Positions 1 through 13,290 of a stretch of DNA of 64,000 nt are shown here, piece by piece (the first letter of the stretch is position 1; every line of letters starts with the position of its first letter). This stretch comes from Actinomortierella ambigua (taxonomy: Eukaryota > Mortierellomycota > Mortierellomycetes > Mortierellales > Mortierellaceae). A program made the position numbers and the translations under genes. The stretch lies in assembly GCA_016098155.1 (NCBI GenBank), contig JAAAJB010000076.1, forward strand, positions 21,525-85,524. Direction: 5' to 3'. The notes under the pieces were generated by a model that was given only the letters and a program-made list of their open reading frames with translations, searched no databases and was not told the origin of the DNA.

Positions 1-433
1 TGGATAATAAAGTTGTTCTTAACGTGATAAAGAAAGGGTACCCACTAACATTTACGGTACATGCATCATACATGAGGAGTAAAATGCATCCACAACACGA
101 TTTGTCATGGAATGATGCTGAATGGAGGACCCCTTCCCTCACCACTTTGCATTCCTCATACTTCTATGACGCCTTCATATCCCAGGGCTTGGTCCAATCG
201 TCATTGCTCAAAGTAAAACATCCGTGCGGATGGAAGCTTTTGGCTAGACTGACTGTTCTTGGTAGAAAGATAGATAAACGATGCAATGGTATTTTGGTGT
301 TTCTGTACAAAATGTCTTTTTTATTCACAATGGAAGAAGCATTCTTTCAATGAAAATGGATTATATGAACAAGTTTTTGGAGATATAGAATGCGGGTGGG
401 TTGCTTGAGAGAGAGAGAGAGAGGACAACTCGC
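1..433. other. gene-free flank downstream of GAPDH
   Basis: This is the 3' flank of the GAPDH gene. The only sizeable open frame (24-353, plus strand) shows no recognisable domain and no gene-like composition. A short GA run lies at about 409-422, just past the GAPDH stop codon. I see no RNA gene here. Confidence 0.5.
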
Positions 434-2429
<1,996 letters not shown>

Positions 2430-2536
2430 GTTTAAAGAGTGTGTGGGGTGGAGAGGGTGGGTGTGGGAAAAGAAGGGTTGTTGGGGGTTACAGGAAAGAG
2501 GAGAAAAAGAAGCGAAAGAAATCGGAGAGTTGCAAG

Positions 2537-2546
2537 GTATATATAG
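2537..2546 (-). promoter_or_regulatory. TATA box of GAPDH
   Basis: On the minus strand this reads CTATATATAC, 108-117 bases upstream of the GAPDH start codon at 2429. The distance fits a core promoter with a short leader, and the UNC93-like gene later in the window has a TATA element at a similar distance. Confidence 0.6.
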
Positions 2547-3461
2547 AGGGCGAGGGGAGCGCGGATCAGTGGGTGGCTGAAAGCGGGAGGGAGTTGTTCG
2601 TGACGTGAAAGTGTCTTGGTGGGCAGAGGCCCAAAACCTTTCGCTCAACATCTCGAACCTTCAACTGAAACCATATTGCAACAAACAATTTACTTGCCCT
2701 CACTCAACTCTTACACAAGAATTGGGATAGAAAGATGGGGGTGGGACATGCAGTAGCTAGACTAGACTAGCAAGGAGGGGATGGCGTGGGAGGAAGGAGA
2801 GATGGGGCAGGCGCACAACGATGGATCTTTCTCCCCTCCAACGGTATTTTTTTTTTATTTCCTCTCGACTTCTTTGTACGTATCGACGGCGGGACAGGAG
2901 GTGGCTGCTTCCCTCTCACTCTCACTCTCACTCCCTCCACTCTTGCCCTGTGCAAATGCCAGGGCTGGTTCCCAATTCACACACGTTCGAAACTGTCTTG
3001 CCAAATGAGGAACCCCCGAGCAAGACAGCCAGCAGCCCTTTGGTGTTCAAACCACCAACAAGATGGGTGTTCTCCACTACCATTCTCCCAACACCTCCTT
3101 CGCCCTTGGTACCTGCCAAACCTGCGGAGGGGAAAGAGAGAGAGGAGAGGAGTTGTCGGAACATTGTGATGAGTCTGAATGTTGTTATTTTACCCACCAA
3201 AAGAACAAACGGGGGCGTGAGAGTAATGAGCTTCTCGGTAGACTTTCTTTCATGCTCTATTCTTCCCCGTGGACAGGGTAAAATTAGCTTCCATTTGAGG
3301 CTACATCCTCCCTGCTTTCCCCGCAAAAAAAAAAAAACAAAAAGGTATTCCACAAAAAGGAAGGTGGCCAGTGGGGAGGCGAGGAGAAGGCTCAAGTCTA
3401 CAAGGTGTATGAAGTGACTAAGTTTTTTTTTCTTACCCCTCTCTTTCCATTCTATTCTATT
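2547..3461. other. intergenic region, GAPDH upstream and pseudouridine synthase 3' end
   Basis: The stretch lies upstream of GAPDH and downstream of the pseudouridine synthase stop codon at 3462, so it holds the GAPDH upstream regulatory region and the 3' flank of its neighbour. It has T-runs, CT runs near 2915-2940 and purine-rich runs. Several overlapping open frames (for example 2821-3417 plus) are low complexity and match nothing I recognise. Confidence 0.5.
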
Positions 3462-5265
3462 CTATTCTTCCATATTTCCACCCCACCCCCACATGTCCCT
3501 CGGCACTGGAGCCTCGAAAACGAGATGCTGCTCTGGACCTTTCCAATCCTACGTACAAGGGTGGGGGCAAAGACAAGTGAGGATACGCAAGTTAGAGAAA
3601 CCAAGAGACGCGCTTCGCAGTGGTCTAGAGAGACAGCAATCTTATGTCATTGGCTGCGCTACTGCACGCCTCCAATAGTGCATCCTTCACCCACGGGGTA
3701 TACAGTCATACCTTCAGCTCAATGCGTTCCAGATGAAGACATAACCGAACGTCACTGTCTTGATACCAGTGGCTATTGTATTTCTTATCTCCCACCATCG
3801 GCGCTATGACCACCCAACCAACCCACGATGGGCAAAAAAATACGATATGGTGGTAAACATGCCTCGTTTCAGTTGTTATCAAACCCCTCTCACTCGCTGG
3901 GTTTTCACAGATTTGATTCCCTTTTTCGTGCATCTCACCTTGTAGCTGGTATGCACATTGAATCCGAAGCTGGTGTTTCCGCCCTGTGTGAGGCCACAGT
4001 CGGAGAACACTCCTCCAGCACACCTGTTCGGTTCCTGAGATCTTTGCTGATACAGCATTCGACTTGATCAGCTCTACATCAGTGCTGCAGTGCCAAACAC
4101 GCTCGATCGAGCTGCGGTGCTCTGAGCCCTTCGCCATCAATGCAGCCTCTCTTGCATGGTCGTCGGCCAACATCTTGATGGACTGGTGCCGCCCAGTATT
4201 GATCTTTGCCATGTGGCCCTCAAGATGGAGCTGTCTCAGTCCCTGTTTCGTGCCTTGAAACTGATAGTCTAAAGGTTTCTCGGACTGAACAACGGCAATA
4301 TACTAAAAAGTAACCGAACAGGTGTAGAAACATGTTCGCTCAGATTATTTTTTGTTCTATCATGTTCTCAATCTTGTAAACACAACACATTGTGTCATCT
4401 TTCCAAGACCATCCATCTCCAAACAGCCCTTACTGCCTTCTTAATGTAGCCACTCCCGTCACCAGCTTGCTGGAATAACTTGCCAAGACGCTCTGTCGCA
4501 GTACGACTCTTGCCGATTATCAATAGCCCCGATGTTGTCTGGTCGATTCTGTGGACCAAGCGTGGCCTTGGGTAACCAGGTCGTTGCAAAACTGTACAAG
4601 AAAGGGCAAGGAGGTAGGAGTGTAATCCAATGATGATCAGGGTGCTGTCAGACCTGGTTTTGGTCGCTTTCCTTCAGATACCAATGTCTTTGTAAACTCG
4701 ACTTACCCTCGAGTGAACTGTCAATGCTCCGGTCAACTGTTGTACCGCCCTGCACTGCAACTCCGGTGGGCTTGTTAAGCACCACAATGTCCTCATCCTC
4801 ATACATAATCCACTGATCAAGAGGAAGACCTTCTTTGCGCCGTGATGAACTTTTAGACTCGTGAGAGACATCTGTTGCTTGGACGGACGAGCTTGACTTG
4901 CTGGGATGCTCAACATAGGTCACCAGCCATCGCTGACCAGTCTGCACACGAGTCGTAGGTTGGATGTCTTTCTTGGTCAGCTGAGGTACAGAGTCGTCCT
5001 TGGCCATGGTGATCTTGCCTTCACGGATCCATTTGCAGACGACCTGCTGGGGCACCGACTTTTCAAGAAGCTTAAGCTGTGTTCGAAGAAACCGATCCAG
5101 CCGCATACTGGAGTTGTCGGCGTTGACAGCAAACTCAAGTCGAACTTTCTTTGGAATGCCAGATGCGGAGGCATTCGAAACCATGCGAATGGTGCCCCTA
5201 CTAGGCATGGCGATCCCTGGCAACATGGCCATGACACTCCATGTGCGTCCACCAATACATTGCAT
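3462..5265 (-). CDS. RluA-family rRNA pseudouridine synthase (RPUSD4-like, probably mitochondrial)
   Basis: RluA-family enzymes isomerise uridine to pseudouridine; eukaryotic RPUSD4-type members act on mitochondrial large-subunit rRNA. Five minus-strand exons: 4707-5265, 4434-4591, 3939-4302, 3712-3803 and 3462-3548. They join in frame to about 419 aa. An N-terminal S4-like RNA-binding part (RLDRFLRTQL then CKWIREGKI) is followed by the synthase core: DEDIVVLNKPTGVAVQGG, the catalytic motif RLVHRIDQTTSGLL with its Asp, then YIAVV, GRKHQLRIQCA, APMVGDKKY and a C-terminal HLVFEAPVPRDM. The open frame continues to 5346 without an ATG; 5265 is the first in-frame ATG and a later Met (LRMVS-type region near 5175) is possible, so the start is uncertain. 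A leader rich in small and basic residues would fit mitochondrial import. The gene diverges from polymerase eta with about 220 bp between starts. Confidence 0.85.
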
Positions 5266-5486
5266 TTGCGTTGGCTGGCAACTGGCAAGGCGATCAGCAC
5301 TGCACTTGGTCCAGCCTGTCCAGGACACGTTGTGAGGCAAAGCCACACAGCTCGAAAGTCAATTGTGGCACCGAGGCTCGGACACCCGTCAAATAACTCA
5401 AGCTCCTCCTAACACGTCTCGTTTCCCTTTGTCTTCTCTATCCTTCCCCTCCCCATCGAATTGCTGCATGCGTGCTCTACTCTGCA

Positions 5487-8400
5487 ATGATGGCCAGCTC
5501 AAAGACTAGCATTCCTGATGTATTGAAGAAGAAAAGATGCTTCTTGCACATTGACCTTGGTAGGCTCATCCTTCTTGCATTCATATTCGGACACTGTTGC
5601 CACCAATTTTTGGCGTTTTCTAATGTTTGTTCTCGGTTGACATACAGACTGTTTCTTTGCTCAAGTCGGTAAGTCTGCGAACGCTCATACCTTCACAACG
5701 ATCTTCCTCCCTCTCACACAATCTTCATCCCTCACTCACACACACTCTTTCTCTTGAATTGTCTTTGTAACTAGAGCAAATAAGACTTGGTCTTCCAGCA
5801 GATGTTCCTCTAGTATCGCAACAATGGAATGCTATTATTGCTGGTAAGGAGGACACACAGTAACCGGGAACCTCATTTCATGAAGAGAGTTACTTCGATC
5901 TCTTTGACTTACCTCTGCGCACCATTGTCGACCGTCTAGTCAACTATACTGCGCGAAAATACGGTATATCTCGCCTTCATCATAGCGTCTTCGAGGCCAA
6001 ACAGCTCTGTCCAGGTAAACACGTACCACCAATGCATCCTGCCGAACCTTGAGTGACTATCTTTCTCTTCCTCGGGTCTCCCCACTTACCGTTTCATGCC
6101 CTCTGTCCCCTCGCCTCACCTTTTTGCTTTCCTTTCTCGGCTACTGTAGAGGTCGTCTGTGCACATGTCGCCACCATTGGGCCAGGCGATTCGCAGCCAG
6201 ACTATTACCCCTCACCATCTCGATATACCCACAAAGTCTCGCTCGACCCATACCGCAAGGCATCGGCCAAGATTTTCTCCGTCTTTCGGAAATACTGCAC
6301 TACCTCGCAAAAGGGTGGCCTCGACGAGGTCTTTATGGACGTGACCGACATTGTCAACCAACGGATCATGGACGAATATGGCAAGGACTTGTCGCGATGG
6401 GATCGAGCTAAAGCTGAGATGCTTCATTGGGAACGCGATCACCCAGAGGCTGGCGTCGTGTTTGGGCTTGTGAAGGATGACGGGTCTGCCGCGCTGGAAG
6501 TGTCGCTAGATGACGAGGATGATTACGAGCTTGGCAAAGAAGACAGAGAGGAAGATGACGAATTAGAAGGAGGACAGAGACACGATGAAGTTGAGAGAGA
6601 CGAAGCTGAATTGCAAGACCCCACAACACAATCGGGACCGACAACAGCAACGGCCATGGGCGAAGAGGTCAGCGAAGACGATGAGTTTGGTTTCAAGGAT
6701 GACGACTTTGACTGGGAGGCGCTTGCCGCTATTGAGGAGATTGAGGAGAATCTCACTCAGGAACGCCTGGCGGCCTCCCAGTCCCAGGTTGTTCACACAC
6801 AAGAGCAGCTGCCGTCTTGGAACAACTTGAACCAACCCACAGCCTTGACCGCACCAGAAATGACAGCGGAGCAAATTCAGCAGCAGCAACAAGAGGCGGA
6901 CGAAGCTCGTGAGAAGGCGGAACAAGCAGAAAGGCTGCGTCAAGAGAAGGTGTTCCTATTACCATACTACGGCGTTCCTGAAGGTACCTTTGAGGAGCAA
7001 TTTTGGGCAGAGATGCAACTCCTCAAAGCGGCCGAGTTTTGCAACGAGATCCGCAAGGCAGTGAAGGATGAGCTGGGATACACTTGTTCAGCAGGCATCT
7101 CCAACAATCGGCTCCTTGCAAAACTTGGCTCAGGCATGAACAAGCCTTACCAGCAGGTATCGACACTTCCACTACTCGATAAACAAATGCTTTGATTAGC
7201 ACTATTGGCAGCGCGCGAATACTGACTTCATCGTCCTTTTAACATACTTTCTAGACAATCATTCTCCCTAGGTACATTCCGGATCTGATGCATGGTGTCA
7301 AACTGAGCAAGATCAGAGGTCTCGGTGGCAAGTTTGGCCACCGTGTGAAGACCGACTTTCAGATTGAGCGTGCCTCTCAGCTCTGGCCCGTTCCGTTGCG
7401 ACGACTGCAAGAAAAGTACAGCCCGCAGACGGGGCTCGATCTTTGGCAGTGGTGTCGAGGCATTGATCCCGTCGGGATCCGCAAGATCAAATCCAAATCG
7501 ATGTGCTCCCACAAGTCGTTCATCCCGGCCCTCAGTGACCTTGAGGAGATTGAGTACTGGATCCAGACCATGTGTCGCGAGCTCGTGTCCCGCATGGAGG
7601 CTGAGTACATTGAGACTTCACGCTGGCCACGGACCATCTCTCTCGGATTCTTTGGTGGCATCCGAGCAGACCGGGAACGATCCGAGTCGTCGGGGCAAGG
7701 ATCAGCTTGGGCACCTCCGTCCAAGGGCTCGCGCCAGATGGCAATGGGAGGGCGACTGGACTATGGCGGTGTCGACGGGTTGACTAGGAAGATGTTTCGT
7801 GCGGTTGAAAAGCTGATTCAGGACGGACGCGAGGGCCGCATTCGGCCGGTCTTGCCATTGATCATCCTCACTGTCACCGCCTCGAATTTTGATGCAGGAG
7901 GACATAGTGCCAAGGATATCGCCAGCTTCTTCACAAAATCTTTGCAATCATTGCCGACGCAGTCCCTTCCTCCAGTCCCTTCCTCGACAGCCGGTTCGGA
8001 GGCGAGTGGCAAGGGTGGCAATCGGAGTTTGTCTGCTGAAGTGCAAACAGAACTGCTCAATGTGCCCGTGGACACGAGAGAAGCCGCGCCGACCGCTCGC
8101 GCAAGCCAGCCCAACATCAAAAGCAACAAACCGTCAACGTCGGCCTCATCAAGCTCAGCTCGGAAACGTTTCTTTGGAGGAATCAAATTTTCGCAGTCGC
8201 CCTCTGCCTCTTCGCCGTCGCCGTCATCGTCATCCCTCCCCTATCTGACTTCGTCGGACAGCCAAATGGAGAACCCCATGTCGGAGGACTCTGCACCTCC
8301 GTCTTCGCCGGGGATGGACTGTGACGGTGAAGAGCCCAGGAGCGCTGCTGCTCCCGCTATTGATTCTCCCTATGCCTCTAGCCCATCTATGACCGTTCGT

Positions 8401-8721
8401 TGTACACAATGTCCGCCCCCAGGACAAGACATCCCGGCATCGGAATGGGATGAGCACCAGGACTATCACTTTGCACTGTCGCTACACAATGATGAACGAC
8501 AGCAACATCAACAACAACAACAGCAGCAAAATCACAAAAGACCTCAAGAGGCTAGCGGATCATCTACTCGCGGTCGTCGGAAGAAGGCAAAACCTTCTTC
8601 TAGCGCCGGCGTTGGTGGAAACGGCAGCAGTGCCGATCATCAAGCCCGCTCATCCCCTGCATCCAATGGAGCAGCTGATAACTCAAAGCTCCTCACGAAC
8701 TTCTTTAAACCATCCTCTTAA
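5487..8721 (+). CDS. RAD30: DNA polymerase eta (Y family, Rad30/POLH)
   Basis: Translesion polymerase that copies past UV photoproducts. Six exons: 5487-5559, 5648-5668, 5775-5843, 5940-6014, 6150-7156 and 7255-8721, giving 903 aa. Exon 2 is only 21 nt and restores HIDLDCFFAQVEQIR, which carries the first metal-binding Asp; GLDEVFMDVT (D138/E139) supplies the other acidic residues. TCSAGISNNRLLAKL and the following helix-hairpin region (KLSKIRGLGGKFG) fit polymerase eta rather than kappa or iota. A very acidic insert of nearly 200 residues (about 150-340) sits inside the palm where animal enzymes have a short loop. The C-terminus has a UBZ3-type zinc finger (C798, C801, H816, H820), a Gln tract, and a terminal LLTNFF resembling a PCNA-interacting PIP box. 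There are two consecutive ATGs at 5487 and 5490; the first was chosen. Confidence 0.95.
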
Positions 8722-9919
8722 CCCTCTCTCCTCTCTTTACCCACCCCCTTGGTTGGCCTGTACAATAAATCACCTTAGAAGAAAAAAGAAACATTCTTGA
8801 TTGAGGGCTTGTTGAGAAGGAAGAGAATCGAAAAGTGCCAGAGCCACGCATACTTTCAGTATCCATGTAGCGTCCATCCCTACTTCAAATCTTGTCTGTC
8901 TTCACAATTAGCCACGTTCATTTCTGAGGCAATTATCTCAAGAGAGACCGCGACGTTCCAAAAGTGCACAATGAAATGAACGAAATACCTCCACCCAATG
9001 TTGCTCCACTCAGCAATTTCGATGCCCTCTTATGGCAGGCCTGCATGTTGTCTAGGCAAATCTCTGCGCTTTTCAAGTAATAGCTGGTCCATAAAATCCT
9101 GCCTTGAGTCCATGCTGGTCGTCTAACTTGACCAACCTAGAATCGTTTGCACTATCTTCTCCGCGGTCAGCTGGCATCATCGTGTACATTTCCTGTTGTC
9201 GCTGTTCGTTTTATTGTTTCACAGAAAAATGAACCCCATGACTTCCAACACTCGCTCAAGCGAATAGAAAAAAAAAGGGGGGGGGCTATGCATGCTAGAG
9301 CAAATATATGTGGCTCCATGCGTATACCTTAGCACCTTTTGTCTACAAAAAAAAATAGGCGCTCGCGCACAGAACCAACTTTAAAAAAAAAGTAGATTTA
9401 AGTAAGCATAGGCGCGGGTATGGAACTTGGTTCATTCATTATCTTCAGATGTAGGCGAGGTTGCGGCGCTTGAGAATTGTGCCTTTCTTTCTTACTGGGA
9501 GCGTACAGCATAATGACCCTTGTCATCTTTGACTGCAAGCTCGCCAAATTTGAGCGGGAAGAAAGTTACGAGACAGGCAGGCTTGGCTCTAGCCCCCATT
9601 GCACTGCCCTGCATGCTCTGTTAAATTGCAGTAGTGCAAAAAAAAAAGTTGTACTCAATAGCATGTTTGTGTCACAGACCTCCTCGGAGCGAGTCGAAAA
9701 GTACCAACATGCATATATGCTTCTCATTTCTCATTTCTCAGCTCCATTACAACCTTCTTTTTCATCCTCATTCTCATTCTCTTCTCGATTCAATTCCATA
9801 CTAGAACCTCTATCTACTCCTCGAAGTCTATATCATGGTAACTGCGAACATGCGACATGAACAATTTGTGAAACTGTAGATATCGAACTAGCTTCTCACC
9901 CACTACCTCGGTCTTTCAG
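8722..9919. other. intergenic region upstream of the Sel1 kinase
   Basis: AT-rich spacer with G- and A-runs near 9275-9290 and 9340-9390. It should hold the polymerase eta terminator, and the promoter and first exon(s) of the kinase gene that follows. I could not fix those exons: a CT-rich leader lies at 9720-9830 and an acceptor CTGTAG ends at 9881, but no upstream exon gives a convincing in-frame join. Confidence 0.45.
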
Positions 9920-12900
9920 AACTCTCTACAATCCATACTGGTTTTAGGAAATCGTCTCGGCTCAGGAGCCTTTGGATCTGTCCATGAGGCTCTCTGGGGA
10001 AGTCAGCGATGTGCTGCGAAGACACTCTTCGTCTCTCAGGAGGACTTCCACAAGCAGGCAATCCAGAGGGAGATCAAGGTCTTGACAACTCTCAAACATC
10101 GCAACATCATCCAATTCTACAGGGCTCACGAGCATGACGATCGCATCTATCTCATCATGGAGCTGGCCGAGAAGGGGACCCTCTCAAGGGCCATCGAAGC
10201 TGGCACACTGGACTGGTCCTCCAAGACGCGACTCGCTCATGAGGTTGCTCGAGGACTCGAGTACATCCATCAAGAATCTGTCCTCCACCGTGACCTTAAA
10301 AGTGACAATGTGCTTCTGACGAGGCATATGGAGGCTAAACTGGCTGATTTTGGACATGCCAAGATCCGGTCGACTGTGAGCAGTAGCCTATCGATGTCAT
10401 CTGTTGGGAAAGGCCCTGTTGGGACACTGAGGTGGATCGCACCAGAGCTCTTTGATGTCGCGGAGCCTGTCTACTCGACCAAGACAGACATCTATGCTCT
10501 AGGAGTGGTGATGTGGGAGATGGCAGCCAATTGCACAAAGCCATACAAGGGCCAAGACAATGGAGCTACGATTGCCTTGCAAGTCAAGAATGGTCGTCGC
10601 GAAACATTACCCGATGACACACCAACCGAATACCGCCAATTTGTCGAACGCTGCTGGCATCAGGACCCTAGTCGACGACCTGAAGCGAGTGAAGTGATCT
10701 TGGTACAAGATGTCATGGCTGATGATGGCGGCGGCGCTGCCTTTCTTTCATTCAGCTTTGATAGCGGCAGCAACACGTCGGGGAACAAGACTGGTATGCA
10801 GTCATTGACCGAAGATCATCCAAACACTGCTGCAGATACCAGCACTGGATGTTTGCCACAAACGGATGACAGTGTTGTGCGGTACTTCAGCCAGGCAGCT
10901 CAGGAAGGCAACAAGGATGCGCAGCTGTTTCTTGGGTGGCTCTATAGTCATGGTGGGGGGATCGTCGACAAGAGCGCAGCGGACTCGTTCTGGTGGTATC
11001 TCAAGGCGGCCAAAGGTGGGAATGCCACGGCCCAGCTCACACTCGGAGAGCTTTATGAACATGGCCAAGGCGTGGATGCAGACGATGTAAAGGCTGTCCT
11101 CTGGTACCGCAAAGCTGCCGTCCACGGAATTGCCCAGGCACAGGCAAAGATGGGCGAGATGTTCGAAGACGGTCGTGGGGTTGGACAGGACGACGTCGAG
11201 GCATTCAGATGGTTCCGCCTGGCAGCGGAGCAAGGACATGTGACTATTCAGGTCAAGCTGGCAGAATGGTTCTCTCTTGGTCGAGGTGTCGAACAAAACG
11301 ATGGCGAAGCCGTCAGATGGTTCACTAGGGCGGCCGAGCAAGGGAATGCGCTCGCACAGTTCAACCTTGGCGTGGCGTACGGAGGAAGACATGGAATTGA
11401 TCAGAATGACACCGAGGCAGTCAAGTGGCTCACCAAGGCAGCCGAGCAAGGATATGCACACGCACAGTTCAACCTTGGAAATATGTACAGCAGAGGACAA
11501 GGAGCCGATCAGAGTGATATAGAGGCAATCAAGTGGTACGCCAAGGCAGTCGAGCAAGGGAATACACACGCACAGGTCAACCTTGGAGCGATGTACAGAG
11601 AAGGACGTGGAGTCGAGCAGAGTGACACGGAGGCAGTCTATTTGTTTACCGAAGCATCCGAGCAAGGGCTTGCGGATGCACAGTTCAACCTTGGGGTGAT
11701 GTACGACGAAGGTCATGGAGTCGAACAGAGTTACATGGAGGCATTCAAGTGGTACACCAAGGCAGCTGAGCAAGGGGATGCACCCGCACAGTTCAGACTT
11801 GGAATGATGTACAGACGAGGACATGGAGTCGAACAGAGTGACATCGAGGCAGTCTATTGGTTTACCAAAGCATCCGAGCAAGGGCTTGCGGATGCACAGT
11901 TCAACCTTGGAGTGATGTACGGAGATGGTCATGGAGTCGAGCTGAGTGACATGGAGGCATTCAAGTGGTACACCAAGGCAGCTAAGCAAGGGGTTGCACT
12001 CGCACAGTGCAACCTTGCCGCGATGTACAGAGGAGGACGTGGAGTCGAACAGAGTCACATCGAGGCAGCCAACTGGTTTACCAAAGCAGCCGAGCAAGGA
12101 CTTGCGGATGCACAGGTCAACCTTGGAGTGATGTACGAAGATGGTCATGGAGTCGAACAGAGTGACATAGAGGCAGTCAAGTGGTACACCAAGGCAGCCG
12201 AGCAAGGATATGCACCCGCGCAGTGCAACCTTGCAGCGATGTACATAGGAGGATATGGAGTCCAACAGAGTGACACCGAAGCAGCCAACTGGTTAACCAA
12301 AGCAGCCGAGCAAGGGCTTGTAGAAGCGCAGTTCAACCTTGGAGTGATTTTCGGCCAAGGACAAGGGGTCAAGCAGAGTGACATTGAGGCAATCAAGTGG
12401 TACACCGAAGCAGCCGAGCAAAGGTTTCCATACGCACAGAACAAACTTGGAGATATGTACGAAAGAGGACAAGGGGTCGATCAAAGTGACATCGAGGCTA
12501 CCAGGTGGTACTCCAAGGCGGCCGAGCAAGGACATGCCGATGCACAGTTCAATCTTGGAGTGATGTTCTTCCACGGACGAGGAGTCGAGCAGAGCGACGC
12601 TGAGTCAGTCATTTGGTTTACCAAGGCAGCTGAGCAAGGAAATGCATGCGCGCAGTTCAACCTGGGAGCGATGTTCGCCGAAGGACGGGGGGTCGATCAA
12701 AGTGATTCTGAGGCTATCAGTTGGTACACCAAGGCGGCTGAGAAAGGACATGCAGATGCACAGTCAAACCTTAGGGTGATGCTCTGCGAAGGACGAGGGG
12801 TCGAGCAGAGTGATATTGAGGCAGTCAATTGGCGCACCAAGGCAGCCGAACAAAAGGATGTGGACGTACAGTGTAGGCTTGAATTCACGTATACCGAAGG

Positions 12901-12994
12901 ATGGGAGGCCGACCAGAGCGTCATCGGGGAATTCAAATTGTACATCATGGTAGCCGACAACGACGTGCACGCGCAAAGCTCAACCTTGGAATGA
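9920..12994 (+). CDS. Protein kinase with C-terminal Sel1-repeat array (5' end unresolved)
   Basis: Kinase domain fused to a Sel1 solenoid, a scaffold type that binds proteins. The exon begins after the acceptor TTTCAG at 9919; upstream coding sequence is unknown. Kinase signatures in order: glycine loop LGSGAFGSV, ATP lysine in CAAKTLF, VLHRDLKSDNVLL, ADFGHAK, and WIAPELF with DIYALGVVMWEMA, a TKL-like set with no missing catalytic residue. From about 10873 to the stop run roughly 19 Sel1 repeats of 36 residues with consensus A..WYTKAAEQG.A.AQFNLG.MY..G.GVEQSD. The middle repeats alternate in two types, forming a 72-residue unit. The stop follows a one-base shift relative to the repeat frame, so the array was probably longer. 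Such kinases are often expanded in Mucoromycota, Mortierella-like and glomeromycete genomes; substrate and pathway are unknown. Confidence 0.85.
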   Translation, partial: NSLQSILVLGNRLGSGAFGSVHEALWGSQRCAAKTLFVSQEDFHKQAIQREIKVLTTLKHRNIIQFYRAHEHDDRIYLIMELAEKGTLSRAIEAGTLDWSSKTRLAHEVARGLEYIHQESVLHRDLKSDNVLLTRHMEAKLADFGHAKIRSTVSSSLSMSSVGKGPVGTLRWIAPELFDVAEPVYSTKTDIYALGVVMWEMAANCTKPYKGQDNGATIALQVKNGRRETLPDDTPTEYRQFVERCWHQDPSRRPEASEVILVQDVMADDGGGAAFLSFSFDSGSNTSGNKTGMQSLTEDHPNTAADTSTGCLPQTDDSVVRYFSQAAQEGNKDAQLFLGWLYSHGGGIVDKSAADSFWWYLKAAKGGNATAQLTLGELYEHGQGVDADDVKAVLWYRKAAVHGIAQAQAKMGEMFEDGRGVGQDDVEAFRWFRLAAEQGHVTIQVKLAEWFSLGRGVEQNDGEAVRWFTRAAEQGNALAQFNLGVAYGGRHGIDQNDTEAVKWLTKAAEQGYAHAQFNLGNMYSRGQGADQSDIEAIKWYAKAVEQGNTHAQVNLGAMYREGRGVEQSDTEAVYLFTEASEQGLADAQFNLGVMYDEGHGVEQSYMEAFKWYTKAAEQGDAPAQFRLGMMYRRGHGVEQSDIEAVYWFTKASEQGLADAQFNLGVMYGDGHGVELSDMEAFKWYTKAAKQGVALAQCNLAAMYRGGRGVEQSHIEAANWFTKAAEQGLADAQVNLGVMYEDGHGVEQSDIEAVKWYTKAAEQGYAPAQCNLAAMYIGGYGVQQSDTEAANWLTKAAEQGLVEAQFNLGVIFGQGQGVKQSDIEAIKWYTEAAEQRFPYAQNKLGDMYERGQGVDQSDIEATRWYSKAAEQGHADAQFNLGVMFFHGRGVEQSDAESVIWFTKAAEQGNACAQFNLGAMFAEGRGVDQSDSEAISWYTKAAEKGHADAQSNLRVMLCEGRGVEQSDIEAVNWRTKAAEQKDVDVQCRLEFTYTEGWEADQSVIGEFKLYIMVADNDVHAQSSTLE
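10873..12990 (+). repeat. 108-bp tandem repeat encoding Sel1 units
   Basis: About 19 coding units of 108 bp, each one Sel1 repeat. The stretch from about 11624 to 12488 shows a 216-bp higher-order period, with units of the type GLADAQFNLGVMY alternating with units of the type EAFKWYTKAAEQG. Because the period is a multiple of three with few stops in other frames, a long antisense open frame also appears and is not a gene. Confidence 0.85.
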
Positions 12995-13095
12995 TTACAA
13001 ACATAGAACAGGGGATCGATGGGTGTGACGCCGTACCAGTCTAATGGCGCACCAAGGCAGCAGAGCTACAAAATGGCACTCGCTCAATGCTGCTG
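12995..13095 (+). pseudogene. decayed Sel1 repeat after the kinase stop
   Basis: Read one base out of frame with the kinase stop, the sequence continues as a recognisable Sel1 unit: an NLGMI-like helix B, a GID spacer, an in-frame TAA and then WRTKAAELQ followed by LAQ in yet another frame. It is the eroded end of the repeat array, no longer translated. Confidence 0.55.
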
Positions 13096-13290
13096 TCCAT
13101 CCCTAGTTTATTCAGTCAACAAATGAGATAGACGTAGAATAGGGGGATGGTTAAAGTCTGTCGAATATACTATGTAATCACACGAGATTTTCATCACTCC
13201 TTAAGCGAGGTCATTTATTCCTGGAGGTGTTGAAAATTCAGGGTCTGAGAATGGTAACAAGCTAGGAAGTCAATACTCATATTTAGCCTA

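Noticed and set aside
10802..12265. 487-codon minus-strand frame over the Sel1 array
   Set aside because: Results from the 108-bp coding period repeating a stop-free antisense frame; no homology expected.
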